Assembly (NCBI GenBank): GCA_025359045.1
Contig: JANYHN010000018.1
Location: 1-52,168 of the forward strand
DNA length: 52,168 nt
Reading direction: 5' to 3'
Source of the DNA: Hyphomicrobiales bacterium
GTDB lineage: Bacteria > Pseudomonadota > Alphaproteobacteria > Rhizobiales > Aestuariivirgaceae
The translations under genes were made by a program, and so were the position numbers. A model generated the notes under the pieces. The model ran no database searches. It saw nothing but the letters and a program-made list of their open reading frames with translations, and was not told where the DNA came from. Position 1 is the first letter of the stretch; each line of letters opens with the position of its first letter. Of the stretch, positions 1-11,100 are shown piece after piece.

Positions 1-166
1 GATAGGTTCAACCTAGGCGATGGGGTTTAAAAGGAGCTAAAGAGTCTCGGTAAATTTGTCGTTATATTTTAGAAAAATTGAACCGAGTTTGAACACAGTT
101 TATGTCTCGTTTTTTTCCAATGTAAATAAAGTGAGTCTGAAAACGGTTAATAAATGGTCGTAAATT

Positions 167-811
167 TTAACCGCAATGGGCGGCGCTTGCTTGGTTTTCA
201 GATTGTTGCATCACGGCACGAACAGCTGTCACACCAAAACTGGCCACAACACTTCGGTGGGTTGAAACCACATTCTTGTAGAGACTGTTGATTGAACCAG
301 ATGACATCGAATTGCAGCGGCGCGCCAGATAGTAACGCTGTGTGAGCTGGGCATATTGGTCGAGGCCAGATTTGATTGGCGCTGGTTTGGACTTTTCAAT
401 TTGGGTTACCTTAACAGTTGGCGTTTTGAGAACTGACGTTTGAACCATATGAACTCTGCGCGATGTAGCCTGTTGGGCGGCGCTGATGATATCAACGATG
501 TCGGCGCGCTCAGCATCGCTGCAATCGGCAACTTTGCCTTGGGTTCGTCCAGTCTCGATCAGAGACTTGGTGGCTTTGACAGAAGATTTTGCCACCATTG
601 CCACTTCGGCTTTAGCTACAAAGGCCGAAAGTTCGTCGTGCTGTGCTGTGGAAAGAAACTTACATTTTTCTTCCAGCGCTTGAGAACGAGCCAAGAGTTG
701 CGTGGCTTGTTCGGCGGCTATTGGTTCTGCCGTAGCTGTGATTGGCGTTGCCAATGTTAGTGTGGTGAACAAAAGCGATGTCATAATAGAAGTGCGGTAA
801 GTCGAAAACAT
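167..811 (-). CDS. Secreted hypothetical protein with a duplicated two-Cys module
   Basis: Predicted 214-aa exported protein of unknown function. Residues 1 to about 28 look like a signal peptide: Arg6, then a hydrophobic stretch, then a TATAEP cleavage-like site. The mature part has two similar halves. Cys50 and Cys97 lie in the first and Cys166 and Cys213 in the second, both pairs exactly 47 residues apart, with helix-rich sequence between. A Lys/Pro/Thr-rich linker (about 125-150) joins the halves. This looks like an internal duplication with one disulfide per unit, which is inference. The first ATG is preferred because a start at residue 10 would leave the signal peptide without a basic n-region. 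It is transcribed divergently from hemB. I do not recognise the family. Confidence 0.75.
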   Translation of the reverse strand: MFSTYRTSIMTSLLFTTLTLATPITATAEPIAAEQATQLLARSQALEEKCKFLSTAQHDELSAFVAKAEVAMVAKSSVKATKSLIETGRTQGKVADCSDAERADIVDIISAAQQATSRRVHMVQTSVLKTPTVKVTQIEKSKPAPIKSGLDQYAQLTQRYYLARRCNSMSSGSINSLYKNVVSTHRSVVASFGVTAVRAVMQQSENQASAAHCG

Positions 812-967
812 TGGTTGAAAGAATCCTGTCGCTGAGAATCTGCTGGTTTTTGCATGAGAGACACAAAAAAATTGTTAAAATTTTAGGCATAGTTCGCAAG
901 ATTGGGTTTAACAGTAACGAATTGCGCAACGCTCCAATTTGCAAAGCTTTGATTTGCGCGTTATTGA

Positions 968-2834
<1,867 letters not shown>

Positions 2835-2940
2835 ACTCATCTCCTGTTCTGGCGGTGGTTTAATTGATCATACGTTAAATTGCCAGAAGCCCTTGCGCGG
2901 TGGCGCTTGGCGTTCGATAATGTGATTTGGAGCTACAAAA

Positions 2941-3672
2941 TTGAGCATAGAGCGTCGCAACTTTCCGCAGTTCTTTATTACTGCACCAACCCCCTGCCCA
3001 TACTTGCCCGGCAAGTTTGAGCGCAAGGTTTTTACGCATTTAATTGGCGCTGATTCACGAGCTCTCAATACCATGCTTTCACAGGGTGGGTTCAGGCGCA
3101 GTCAGAATATTGCTTATCGTCCGGCTTGCGATCATTGTCAGGCCTGCACATCGGTGCGCGTTCCAGTTAAAGATTTCGTGTTTTCAAAAAACTTCAGGCG
3201 CGTTTTGCGGCGGAATGCAGATCTTATTTCTGAGGTCGTAAAAGCCCGCGCGACGAGCGAACACTATTCGTTATTTAGAGGATACATTGATACAAGGCAT
3301 TCCGAGGGCGGCATGGCAGATATGTCGGTCCTCGATTTTGCTGCGATGGTTGATGATACCGTGGCTGACAGCCGGATTGTTGAATATCGTTTTGACGAGA
3401 CATGTGAGAATGCTGGCGAAATGGCTTGCGCTGTTTTGATGGATGTGTTGGGCGACGGCATTTCCATGATCTATAGTTTCTATGAACCAAGTTATGAAGC
3501 GCGGAGCCTTGGAACACTTATGGTTCTGGACGCAATTGCCCGTGCTCAGAGAATGGGGTTGCCTTATGTCTATCTGGGCTACTTTGTGCAGGGTTCGCGT
3601 AAAATGGAATATAAATCGCGGTTTGTGCCACAACAACGATTAACGCCGGATGGCTGGAAGCTTGTTGAGTAG
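2941..3672 (+). CDS. bpt: Bacterial aminoacyl-tRNA-protein transferase (aspartate/glutamate leucyltransferase)
   Basis: ATE/Bpt-family enzyme that transfers leucine from Leu-tRNA to N-terminal Asp or Glu, marking proteins for the ClpS/ClpAP N-degron route. The 243-aa protein has the N-terminal ATE domain cysteines (Cys19 in TPCPYLPGKFERKVF and the CDHCQAC cluster at 63-69). The C-terminal GNAT-like part contains YVYLGYFVQGSRKMEYK. The start is a TTG at 2941, supported by GGAG at 2929-2932, 8 nt upstream; no in-frame ATG precedes the conserved N-terminus. Bpt rather than Ate specificity is inferred from bacterial origin and length. Confidence 0.93.
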   Translation: MSIERRNFPQFFITAPTPCPYLPGKFERKVFTHLIGADSRALNTMLSQGGFRRSQNIAYRPACDHCQACTSVRVPVKDFVFSKNFRRVLRRNADLISEVVKARATSEHYSLFRGYIDTRHSEGGMADMSVLDFAAMVDDTVADSRIVEYRFDETCENAGEMACAVLMDVLGDGISMIYSFYEPSYEARSLGTLMVLDAIARAQRMGLPYVYLGYFVQGSRKMEYKSRFVPQQRLTPDGWKLVE

Positions 3673-3790
3673 ATTTTCGGCACTCTATTCTTGGTTGTGT
3701 CACACCCATTAATACTCGTCTATAATTTTGAGGGTTAATTGTTGACAGAACAACCGTTGGCCCGCACAGAATAGGACTGGGTTTGGGGCG

Positions 3791-4528
3791 TTGATGAGTA
3801 AGCTTGGTATTAAAAATCCGCTGGGGATCACAAATCTCGTTACAGATTTGATCGCGGAATTGCGTAAAAATGGATACACCGTTTCAGTCAGCAGTGACAT
3901 GGCCAAACTTGATCAAACCAAGCAGGCTGTTCGCGGATACCGCGTTGGGCCAATGCATGATGCGCAGGTTTGTAACTTTGATGGCGAGCGCGCATTTTGG
4001 ATGCAGATGGAAGATGGCGACGGGACTGCTGTTGGACTGCAAGCTTTTCGGTTTGATCGCATTGATACGAATTTGGCTGATTGGCTTCCCAATTATATGA
4101 TCGGCGTTTATATGCGCAGGCAAGAGCTGATGGTGCCCAGCCACTCAAATGCACCCATGGGTAGTGTTGCCGAGAGTTTGAGTGGCAACCTCGTTTATCA
4201 CGGCGAGTTATGGCTTGCTAAACATGTGAAGGCACGCAATGTCTTTGACAGCTTTACCCGGCTTGGTTTGTTTCTCTCAGTGATCAAGTGGAATCCAGAT
4301 GCCATATGGGCGCTGACAAGCGAGCAAATGGCGCGACATGGGCATTTGGGCCGTATTGGTTATACAACAATTGAGCGGGGTATTTTGCGCTGGCAATGGG
4401 CCTCGCGCGATGTTGATAGTGTTGAGTACCTGGCCTTGGTCGATCAAAAAGCGCTGGAAAATATTGTCGACGAAATGCTTTCTAGAACACCGGAATGTCT
4501 ACCGGCGCCAACGCGCAATTTATTGTGA
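3791..4528 (+). CDS. Conserved-looking hypothetical protein
   Basis: Predicted cytosolic protein of about 245 aa that I do not recognise. It has no signal peptide or membrane segment and is rich in Trp and aromatic residues (for example ADWLPNYMIGVYMRRQE and GILRWQWASRDVDSVEYL). The start is TTG-ATG, so translation may begin at 3791 or at the ATG at 3794. The stop lies 47 bp inside the 3' end of the convergent PAS-like gene. No paralogy to the two following genes is evident by eye, although all three lack recognised enzymatic motifs and sit together between bpt and parC. Coding status rests on ORF length and codon pattern. Confidence 0.7.
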   Translation: MMSKLGIKNPLGITNLVTDLIAELRKNGYTVSVSSDMAKLDQTKQAVRGYRVGPMHDAQVCNFDGERAFWMQMEDGDGTAVGLQAFRFDRIDTNLADWLPNYMIGVYMRRQELMVPSHSNAPMGSVAESLSGNLVYHGELWLAKHVKARNVFDSFTRLGLFLSVIKWNPDAIWALTSEQMARHGHLGRIGYTTIERGILRWQWASRDVDSVEYLALVDQKALENIVDEMLSRTPECLPAPTRNLL

Positions 4529-5246
4529 CGTGGTTTGATCTTGTGAATTTGTTGTGACGCGGAAATATAACACGCTGATAGCTGATCCAGTGAATGCTGC
4601 CATTGGGTTTTACCATCGAAGCTAAAACCTGATCATAGATCGGACGGTTTTCGGCTAATGCTCGGTGATAGGCCTTGGATACGATCTTATCGTAGCTATG
4701 CCCGGTTTGGCACGGATATGACATGCGGGCTTCACCCCATATACCAGCAATCACAGAGTCTTTCCCCACGTGTTCGACGGCTACCGTCCCGCGATCGGAA
4801 TTAACTTCGCAAATTACGGCTTTATCTTCGTCGGGCCTCCCCTGTTTTAAAAGTTCAACCAGCTCCATCGCAACTGGTGATGAAGATCCCAGAAAATCAC
4901 GGGTAAAAACTCTCGCGGAAAGTCGGACGTCACTCTTGGCGATGAGTTGTTCAATCCGTTGTCCGGCCTTGCTGGCGGATGCGTAGCTCTCTTCAAACCA
5001 ACCCGCATTAAAAAAGACTAGATTGAACGGGCCTTCAAAATTCCTGATCCAGTTGCTGATAAAAAACAATGAGGCCCAATTGGCTGATGCCATATACCAC
5101 TGGATCGTGATTGCCGATTTGTCGGCTTCGATTTTTACATGGTTCTGTTGTTGCAACAAAATGCGATCTGTGCAGACTAGGCCGTGCTCGTCGAGAGGTC
5201 GCGGAACTATGCGGCCTTCGCACACCCAAAACTCTTGTCGTACCAT
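4482..5246 (-). CDS. PAS-like hypothetical protein, paralogue A of a tandem pair
   Basis: Soluble protein of about 254 aa, clearly paralogous to the next gene upstream. Shared blocks are an N-terminal W-rich strand region, a FFNAGWFEES-type motif and a C-terminal block. The C-terminal block contains VGKDSVIAGIWG, then YDKIVSKAYHRALAENRPIY, then a WISYQRVIFPR strand. That C-terminal arrangement, with the Y..V...Y spacing followed by a Y-R-hydrophobic-P strand, resembles PAS_5-type sensor domains; this is inference. An upstream TTG at 5303 extends the frame by 19 codons, but the ATG at 5246 aligns with the paralogue's start (MVRQEFWVCEG against MFGRRYWVDAG), so it is preferred. The 3' end overlaps the convergent unknown gene by 47 bp. 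Confidence 0.72.
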   Translation of the reverse strand: MVRQEFWVCEGRIVPRPLDEHGLVCTDRILLQQQNHVKIEADKSAITIQWYMASANWASLFFISNWIRNFEGPFNLVFFNAGWFEESYASASKAGQRIEQLIAKSDVRLSARVFTRDFLGSSSPVAMELVELLKQGRPDEDKAVICEVNSDRGTVAVEHVGKDSVIAGIWGEARMSYPCQTGHSYDKIVSKAYHRALAENRPIYDQVLASMVKPNGSIHWISYQRVIFPRHNKFTRSNHVTINCALAPVDIPVF

Positions 5247-5354
5247 TCTTTCTTTGGCCCTGTGTCGCCCAAGTATTGGGCGATCACTTAAACTTACCGC
5301 CAAGGTACGAACAAGTGGTAAATCTTCAGGTAGATTTAATTTCGCTTATAGTTG

Positions 5355-6119
5355 TCAAATCAGTTTAATGGCGACTTGGCTCAACTCCGAGATCACGAGG
5401 ACAGATGGTTTCTGACTCTTGGCGATCTTTGGAAGCACTAAACGGTGGTATGGAACCCAGAATAGAACATTATCGGGCATGCGCATGGCCGCCAGAACAT
5501 GATCATAGCGCGGCTTACCTGTGTCAGAAACCTCATGATAAGCCTTGCTCACCACTTTGCCATATTGACTGGTTGATAAACATGGGAAAGAGGACGGAAA
5601 CGGACCCCAAACCTGATTAATCACTGACTTAGGGCCAATTTTTTGAACTGCAAATTGTTCGGTACTTTCTTCGTAAGCACACTCAACTGCGTAATCCAAG
5701 GCAGAACTGGGACGATTTAAACACTCTGTTATCAATGCGGGCAACGGTTTTTCATGAAGTTCAAACTGTTGCACAAGTGTGCGCGTTGTGAAGTGACGAT
5801 CGCCGCGCGCTACGATATCTTCAAGACGACGCATAACTTCGCCGTAGGTTTTATGAAACTCTTCGAACCAACCGGAAGCATAAAACCTCAGGACAAAGGG
5901 CGTTTTGGCAGTCGCGAGCCACTCTATAGCAGCAAAAAGTGAGGCATGGCAGGGTGATTGAACGTGCCATTTGATCTCAGTGCCAAGTTCACCTGTGGTT
6001 AGGCGTACTTGACCTGAATCAAATCGCTTACGATCCTCTATTAGAGAATAAGGAACCTCGTCATTGACGACACCGCCAATTCTCCCCGCATCCACCCAAT
6101 ATCGCCGTCCGAACATCAC
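5355..6119 (-). CDS. PAS-like hypothetical protein, paralogue B of a tandem pair
   Basis: 254-aa soluble protein, the upstream member of a tandem duplicate. It matches its neighbour in order and spacing: FYASGWFEEF about residue 85, IGPKSVINQVWG about 167, YGKVVSKAYHEVSDTGKPRY about 185 and FWVPYHRLVLPK about 215. The C-terminal half has the look of a PAS fold. No output domain (kinase, GGDEF, HTH) is attached, so any signalling role would require a partner. The start is GTG-ATG (6119 or 6116), with only a weak GGCGG upstream. It is probably co-transcribed with paralogue A, about 108 bp downstream. Function unknown. Confidence 0.74.
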   Translation of the reverse strand: MMFGRRYWVDAGRIGGVVNDEVPYSLIEDRKRFDSGQVRLTTGELGTEIKWHVQSPCHASLFAAIEWLATAKTPFVLRFYASGWFEEFHKTYGEVMRRLEDIVARGDRHFTTRTLVQQFELHEKPLPALITECLNRPSSALDYAVECAYEESTEQFAVQKIGPKSVINQVWGPFPSSFPCLSTSQYGKVVSKAYHEVSDTGKPRYDHVLAAMRMPDNVLFWVPYHRLVLPKIAKSQKPSVLVISELSQVAIKLI

Positions 6120-6299
6120 TTGCCGCCATGTTTTACAAGTCAGCTGTATTTTTCTGTTGCGATAGCTACTTCAGATTTGCGGAGTGAAAAATATAGGAAT
6201 TGTATGAAAATCAACCTCCTTTAGTCGGCTCAAAGTTTCGCATAATCCACAACTTCATCATAAGATGACAAAGATTTGGTTTACAAAGTTCGGGGCAGT
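6120..6299. other. Intergenic region between parC and the PAS-like pair
   Basis: About 180 bp, AT-richer than its flanks. It must hold the 3' end of the parC transcript and the promoter of the PAS-like pair, both on the minus strand. I see no clear terminator hairpin with a T-tract and no confident -35/-10 pair. Confidence 0.4.
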
Positions 6300-8546
6300 T
6301 TATGAAAATTTGTTGTTCTTTGGGAATCCTTTAGGTGGCAAGCGGCCAGCTTGAGCTCGTTCGCCAATCCATTCTGCAAGTTCTGTGACCGTCCAGTTGC
6401 GACCAGAGCTATCAAGCCAGGTGAGGCCTTCCTTCAGGTTGAACGACACGGCATCGGATAACCCGCCATCTTTAAACTTCTGCAAGCGCACGCCTTTGCC
6501 ACGCGACATCTCGGGCAGCTCAGCAGATTTGAAGATGAGGAGCTTACGGTTGTCGCCCACTGTTGCCACATGATCGGCGTTAGTGAGGTATGGCGCGCAG
6601 ACCAAGGCTTCAACTGGAGCTTTGACATTCAAGACTTGTTTGCCTTTACGCGTGTTGGCGATGCATTCATCTTCCGCGACAACAAAGCCATCGCCATCGG
6701 TTGAGGCCAGCAAGCGTTTTGCTCCGGCTTGATAGATGAAGAGTGCGACGATGGAATCAGCCGCTTCAATTTCTGCAAGCAAACGCACGGGTTCACCGTG
6801 GCCACGGCCTCCGGGGAGTTTGTTGGCATCGAGGGTGAAGAATTTTCCGGAGGATGAGAACAGCATCACTTTATCGGTAGTCGAGGCTTTGACGACGAAT
6901 TTTTCTTTATCACCATCTTTGTAGGTCAGCGTGGAAGCATCCTCCACATGGCCCTTCATAGCGCGGATCCAGCCTTTTTCGGAATAGACAATTGTGACAG
7001 GTTCTTTCTCGATCATGGCCTCGTCGAGATCAACATCAATGGTTGGGGCTTCGGCAAAGTCCGTTCGTCTGGCACCAAGTTTGGTTTTTTTGGAAAAAGT
7101 TTCTTTGATGGCTTTGATTTCGGTGGAAACCACTTCCCATTGCTGGTCATCTGATTTCAAAAGTTTATTGAGATCGCCCTGCTCGTTCGTCAGCTTATCA
7201 TGCTCGGTGCGGATTTCCATTTCCTCAAGTTTGCGCAATGCGCGCAAACGCATGTTGAGGATGGCTTCGGCTTGGGTGTCGTTCAGTTTGAAGCGCTTCA
7301 TGAGGGAAGGCTTTGGTTCGTCTTCCTCGCGGATGATGCGGATCACTTCATCCAAATTGAGATAAGCAATCAGATAACCGCCGAGGATTTCCAGACGACG
7401 CGCAATTTCAGCAAGGCGGAAATTGGATTTGCGTTGTAGCACCTCTTTGCGGTGGTCCAGCCATTCGCGGATGACATCGCGCAGAGACATGACGCGCGGC
7501 ACCTTGCCTTGGCTCAGCACATTCATGTTTAAAGGAATGCGGGCTTCCAATTCTGTGTTGCGGAACATTTGTTCCATCAAAACTTCAGGATCAATGTTGC
7601 GGGTTTTGGGTTCCAGCACCACGCGCACATCTTCTGCTGACTCGTCGCGCACGTCACCCAGCAAGGTCAGCTTTTTATCATTCAACAGCTCCGCCATTTT
7701 TTCAATGAGGCGGCTTTTTTGTACGAGGTATGGAATTTCAGTGATGACGATTTGCCATGCGCCTTTGGGCAGCTCTTCTTTCTGCCAACGCGCACGAACG
7801 TTGAAGCTGCCTCGGCCGCTCGTATAAGCCTGAACAATCTCTTCGCGCTTGTTGATGATGATGCCGCCAGTTGGAAAATCTGGACCCACAACAAATTGCG
7901 TGAGTTTTTCAACGCCTGCGTTTGGCGTTTTGATCAAATAAAGTGCTGCATCACAAATCTCAGCGGCGTTATGCGGCGGGATTGATGTGGCCATGCCCAC
8001 GGCGATTCCGGTTGAACCATTGGCAAGCAGATTTGGGAATGCTCCGGGCAGGACTGTTGGTTCACTTTTGTTACCGTCATAGTTCGGCCGGAAATCAACG
8101 GTGCCCTCTTCGAGATTATCCGCTAACAATACAGAAACAGCGGTCAGTCTTGCTTCGGTATAACGATCTGCTGCGGCATTATCGCCATCAATGTTCCCGA
8201 AGTTACCTTGACCATCGACCAACGGATAGCGTGTGCTGAAATCCTGCGCCATGCGAACGAGAGAATCATAGATGGCGACGTTACCGTGCGGATGAAAGTC
8301 GCCCATCACGTCGCCCACAATTTTCGCAGATTTTCTAAAGCCACTTGGCGGTTCGAGCTTTAGCAAACGCATTGCATAGATTATGCGCCGATGCACAGGC
8401 TTTAAACCGTCGCGCACATCGGGGAGTGCGCGGTGCATAATTGTCGATAAAGCATAGGCAAGATAACGCTGTTCTAAAGCGTCTTTGAGTTCAACACCTT
8501 CAATTTCGCGTGGCGGCTGGGGCGGTTCGATCGGTTTTTTTGACAT
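6300..8546 (-). CDS. parC: DNA topoisomerase IV subunit A
   Basis: Catalytic subunit of topoisomerase IV, which decatenates daughter chromosomes together with ParE. The protein is 748 aa, the normal length for alphaproteobacterial ParC. The catalytic tyrosine is Tyr129 in [11 protein letters not shown]. The breakage-reunion domain is intact ([31 protein letters not shown]). The C-terminal third is the beta-pinwheel region (for example [24 protein letters not shown]). It is assigned as ParC rather than GyrA because of length, the divergent pinwheel and the absence of a QRRGGKG box. In the quinolone pocket the helix reads [12 protein letters not shown], so the usual Asp-Ser/Ala pair is Asn89-Val90. 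Confidence 0.95.
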   Translation of the reverse strand: MSKKPIEPPQPPREIEGVELKDALEQRYLAYALSTIMHRALPDVRDGLKPVHRRIIYAMRLLKLEPPSGFRKSAKIVGDVMGDFHPHGNVAIYDSLVRMAQDFSTRYPLVDGQGNFGNIDGDNAAADRYTEARLTAVSVLLADNLEEGTVDFRPNYDGNKSEPTVLPGAFPNLLANGSTGIAVGMATSIPPHNAAEICDAALYLIKTPNAGVEKLTQFVVGPDFPTGGIIINKREEIVQAYTSGRGSFNVRARWQKEELPKGAWQIVITEIPYLVQKSRLIEKMAELLNDKKLTLLGDVRDESAEDVRVVLEPKTRNIDPEVLMEQMFRNTELEARIPLNMNVLSQGKVPRVMSLRDVIREWLDHRKEVLQRKSNFRLAEIARRLEILGGYLIAYLNLDEVIRIIREEDEPKPSLMKRFKLNDTQAEAILNMRLRALRKLEEMEIRTEHDKLTNEQGDLNKLLKSDDQQWEVVSTEIKAIKETFSKKTKLGARRTDFAEAPTIDVDLDEAMIEKEPVTIVYSEKGWIRAMKGHVEDASTLTYKDGDKEKFVVKASTTDKVMLFSSSGKFFTLDANKLPGGRGHGEPVRLLAEIEAADSIVALFIYQAGAKRLLASTDGDGFVVAEDECIANTRKGKQVLNVKAPVEALVCAPYLTNADHVATVGDNRKLLIFKSAELPEMSRGKGVRLQKFKDGGLSDAVSFNLKEGLTWLDSSGRNWTVTELAEWIGERAQAGRLPPKGFPKNNKFS

Positions 8547-8586
8547 GGTGAGTGGGGATTATAGCAGGGATAGGGATTCGGGTAGT

Positions 8587-8691
8587 CTCGTCCTCCCTAT
8601 TGTCCTCTACCGCTTTGCGGGAGAGGAAAGAGACCCATGAGCGCCAGCGAAATGGGCCCCTTTCTTCTCCCGTTTCACGGTAGAAGACGAG
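8587..8691. repeat. Composite palindromic intergenic repeat (two hairpins)
   Basis: An imperfect 105-bp palindrome between parC and rnj. Outer arms CTCGTC (8587-8592) and GACGAG (8686-8691) enclose two hairpins. The first is 8604-8613 with 8617-8626 around a TTT loop; the second is 8664-8673 with 8677-8686 around a TTC loop. Each has one mismatch. Inner arms 8626-8636 and 8654-8664 also pair. The layout resembles short palindromic intergenic mosaic elements (RIME-like) of Rhizobiales. It could stabilise or terminate the rnj transcript. Confidence 0.6.
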
Positions 8692-8693
8692 AG

Positions 8694-10361
8694 TTAAACC
8701 CTGACCACCACAACTTTACACACCGGCTTTTTGCCCCAAATATTATCGGCCTCGCGTCTAATAGCGGTACGAACCACCTCTTCGACTGTTGCATCATCCT
8801 TGCGTTTCGCGCGGGGCATAGAGTCGAAGGCTTTTTCAGCGGCTTCGGCGAAATCTTCGTCCAAGCCTTCGGGAATGCCGTCGGCTATCACCACCATGTC
8901 CTCGGCCAATTCAAATTTTTCAGTGATCACGACGGTGGCGAATACGATGCCTGCGAAGGATAATTTGCGGCGGTGTTTGGCGGGGCCGTCTTCGCTGTTC
9001 ACAATCAGTTTGCCGTCCACATGTAAACGGCCACCGGGGGCTTCGTCGATGATTTCGGCTGGGCCGGGGCAGAGCCTTGCGATTTTGAGATCTTCGAGGA
9101 TCAGGGTTTCTTTTATACCTTGGGCTTTGGCGAAAGCGGCATGGGCGCGGAGGTGGCGCGGCTCACCGTGCATGGGCACAACGATGCGCGGGCGTACCCA
9201 TTCATACATCAGCTTGAGTTCGCCTTGGCGCGGATGGCCTGAGCTGTGCACCAAAGCATCATCAGCCGTGATGATCTCCACATCAAGTTTGGCCAGATTG
9301 TTATGGACGGCAGAGACGACCTTTTCGTTGCCCGGAATGGTGCGGGCAGAGAAAATGACCATATCGCCTTCTTCTAGAGCAATGTTGGGGTGCGCATCTT
9401 CGCCGATGCGGGCGATGGCGGCGCGGGGTTCGCCCTGGCTGCCAGTACAAAGCAGCATGATTTTTTCGCGGGGCAGATAGCCGAAGGCATCTTCATCCAG
9501 GAATTTTCCTGCATCTTTAAGGTATCCACAAATGCGGGCGGCTTCGATGGTGTTGCGCATGGCCCTGCCCGCGATCACAATCTCGCGGCCTGCCGAGCGC
9601 GCGGCTTGGACGGCAGATGAGATGCGCTCCACATGCGAGGCAAAGGTGGTGACCGCGACGCGCCCTGTGGCGTTGGTAATGATGTCAGTTAGTGTGGCGG
9701 CGACATCTTGCTCGGAGGGAGACATACCTTCGCGCAGCACATTAGTTGAATCGCAAACCAGCACGTCAATGCCTTTGTCACCCAGTTCGCGGAAGCGCTT
9801 TTCATTTATCGTCGGCCCCAGCAAGGGCGTGCGGTCAATCTTCCAATCGCCGGAATGCAACACTTTTCCATAAGGAGTTTCAATATAGAGCGCGCAGGAT
9901 TCTGGAATGGAGTGGGTGACGTTGACAAATTCAAGCGTGAACGAGCCGAGGATGAAAGGTTTCAGCGGCTTGTGGATGATCACGGGCACATCTTCTTCAA
10001 TGCCATGTTCGCGGAATTTCATTTTCATCAATTCAGCGGCAAAGGCTGTGCAATGCACTTCGCATTTCAGTTGCGGCCAAAGACGCGCCACCGCACCAAT
10101 ATGATCTTCATGAGCATGGGTGATCACCAGACCGGAAAGGCGCTTGCGGTTTTTGGAGATGAAGCCAACATCTGGCAAAATCACATCCACGCCTGGTTCG
10201 TTTTCATCGCCGAACTTTACACCGAGATCAACCATCAACCATTCGCGCGTATTAGCTGGGCCTACTCCGTAGCAATAGCAATTCATGCCAATCTCGCCCG
10301 TGCCGCCCAGTGGCAGGATAACGAGGTCGTTCAAGGGTTCATGTTTCTTTTTCGCATTCAT
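8694..10361 (-). CDS. rnj: Ribonuclease J
   Basis: Metallo-beta-lactamase/beta-CASP ribonuclease with 5'-3' exonuclease and endonuclease activity, acting in mRNA decay and rRNA 5' maturation. The 555-aa protein begins with the lactamase fold (LPLGGTGEIGMNCYCYG). The zinc motif HAHEDHIGA follows at about residue 80, and the beta-CASP region includes CDSTNVLREG and SGHPRQGELKLMYEWVRP, with VPMHGEPRHLRAH after it. The C-terminal part is the usual RNase J extension. The gene is the last of the nuo-birA-rnj operon; its ATG overlaps the birA stop by 4 bp (ATGA), implying coupled translation. Confidence 0.95.
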   Translation of the reverse strand: MNAKKKHEPLNDLVILPLGGTGEIGMNCYCYGVGPANTREWLMVDLGVKFGDENEPGVDVILPDVGFISKNRKRLSGLVITHAHEDHIGAVARLWPQLKCEVHCTAFAAELMKMKFREHGIEEDVPVIIHKPLKPFILGSFTLEFVNVTHSIPESCALYIETPYGKVLHSGDWKIDRTPLLGPTINEKRFRELGDKGIDVLVCDSTNVLREGMSPSEQDVAATLTDIITNATGRVAVTTFASHVERISSAVQAARSAGREIVIAGRAMRNTIEAARICGYLKDAGKFLDEDAFGYLPREKIMLLCTGSQGEPRAAIARIGEDAHPNIALEEGDMVIFSARTIPGNEKVVSAVHNNLAKLDVEIITADDALVHSSGHPRQGELKLMYEWVRPRIVVPMHGEPRHLRAHAAFAKAQGIKETLILEDLKIARLCPGPAEIIDEAPGGRLHVDGKLIVNSEDGPAKHRRKLSFAGIVFATVVITEKFELAEDMVVIADGIPEGLDEDFAEAAEKAFDSMPRAKRKDDATVEEVVRTAIRREADNIWGKKPVCKVVVVRV

Positions 10362-11098
10362 GCCGTGTGGTTCTCTTTTGGTTGAGTTACGCGGACATCG
10401 CCTGCGTGGATTGTGATTTCCGTGCCGTCCAATTGTCGCAATATCATTGCGCCATCATCATTCAGACCTTTGAAGATGCCTTGGCGGATTGCAGTGCCTA
10501 TGTCTACTGACAGGTTTTTACCTAAATTGAGAGCGCTCGCTTCCCATGCAAATTTGATGGTTTCAAAGTCTCTTCCATCGTGCCAGATTTGCAACCAATG
10601 TTTAAGCCTTGCAGCGAGAACTTCATGTGCTGCTTTAACAGTAATTGAGGGTGCATGTTCTTTGAGGCATGTCGTTGCATAGGGCATATTTGGCGGGGCA
10701 TGTGTAATATTCATCCCAATGCCGAGGGCAACGGAGTCACTGATAGATTCAGAGAGAATGCCACAAAATTTGGAACCATTAAGCAAGCAATCATTCGGCC
10801 ATTTCAGGGTTATAGCGGCAGCTGTTGCAAAATGAGTTGCAACGTCTTGGACCGCTAATGAGGACACGAAACTAATTTGGGCAACTTTGCTCTGCGGAGT
10901 ATGACAAGGAAACAAGAATGTGGAATAAAGATTGCCGGGTTGTGAATGCCAAGTACGGCCCAACCGACCCCTGCCCGCTTTTTGCTCATCCGCGACAATC
11001 CAAATCGGCCCTCGCTCGCCCAGCTCATAGAGCCTGCGTGCTTCGGTGTTGGTGCTGTCGATGGTGTTGTAATGAAGGATTTGGATTGGATTTGTCAC
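10358..11098 (-). CDS. birA: Biotin--[acetyl-CoA-carboxylase] ligase
   Basis: Biotin protein ligase that makes biotinyl-AMP and attaches biotin to the carboxyl carrier protein of acetyl-CoA carboxylase and similar enzymes. The 246-aa protein has the biotin/ATP signature GRGRLGRTWHSQPGNLYST near residue 43 and the KWPNDCLLNGSKFCGILSE block. The N-terminal DNA-binding helix-turn-helix of E. coli BirA is absent, so it is a monofunctional ligase and not a bio-operon repressor. The start is GTG at 11098, 2 nt after the nuoN stop. The gene sits between nuoN and rnj, as in many Rhizobiales. Confidence 0.93.
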   Translation of the reverse strand: MTNPIQILHYNTIDSTNTEARRLYELGERGPIWIVADEQKAGRGRLGRTWHSQPGNLYSTFLFPCHTPQSKVAQISFVSSLAVQDVATHFATAAAITLKWPNDCLLNGSKFCGILSESISDSVALGIGMNITHAPPNMPYATTCLKEHAPSITVKAAHEVLAARLKHWLQIWHDGRDFETIKFAWEASALNLGKNLSVDIGTAIRQGIFKGLNDDGAMILRQLDGTEITIHAGDVRVTQPKENHTA

Positions 11099-11100
11099 TC

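Noticed and set aside
1..166. Possible gene or RNA at the left edge
   Set aside because: AT-rich with no ribosome site, no frame of useful length and no stable hairpin.
8731..9480. 249-aa plus-strand frame across rnj
   Set aside because: Ser/Arg/Ala-rich antisense shadow of a clearly identified RNase J; no ribosome site.
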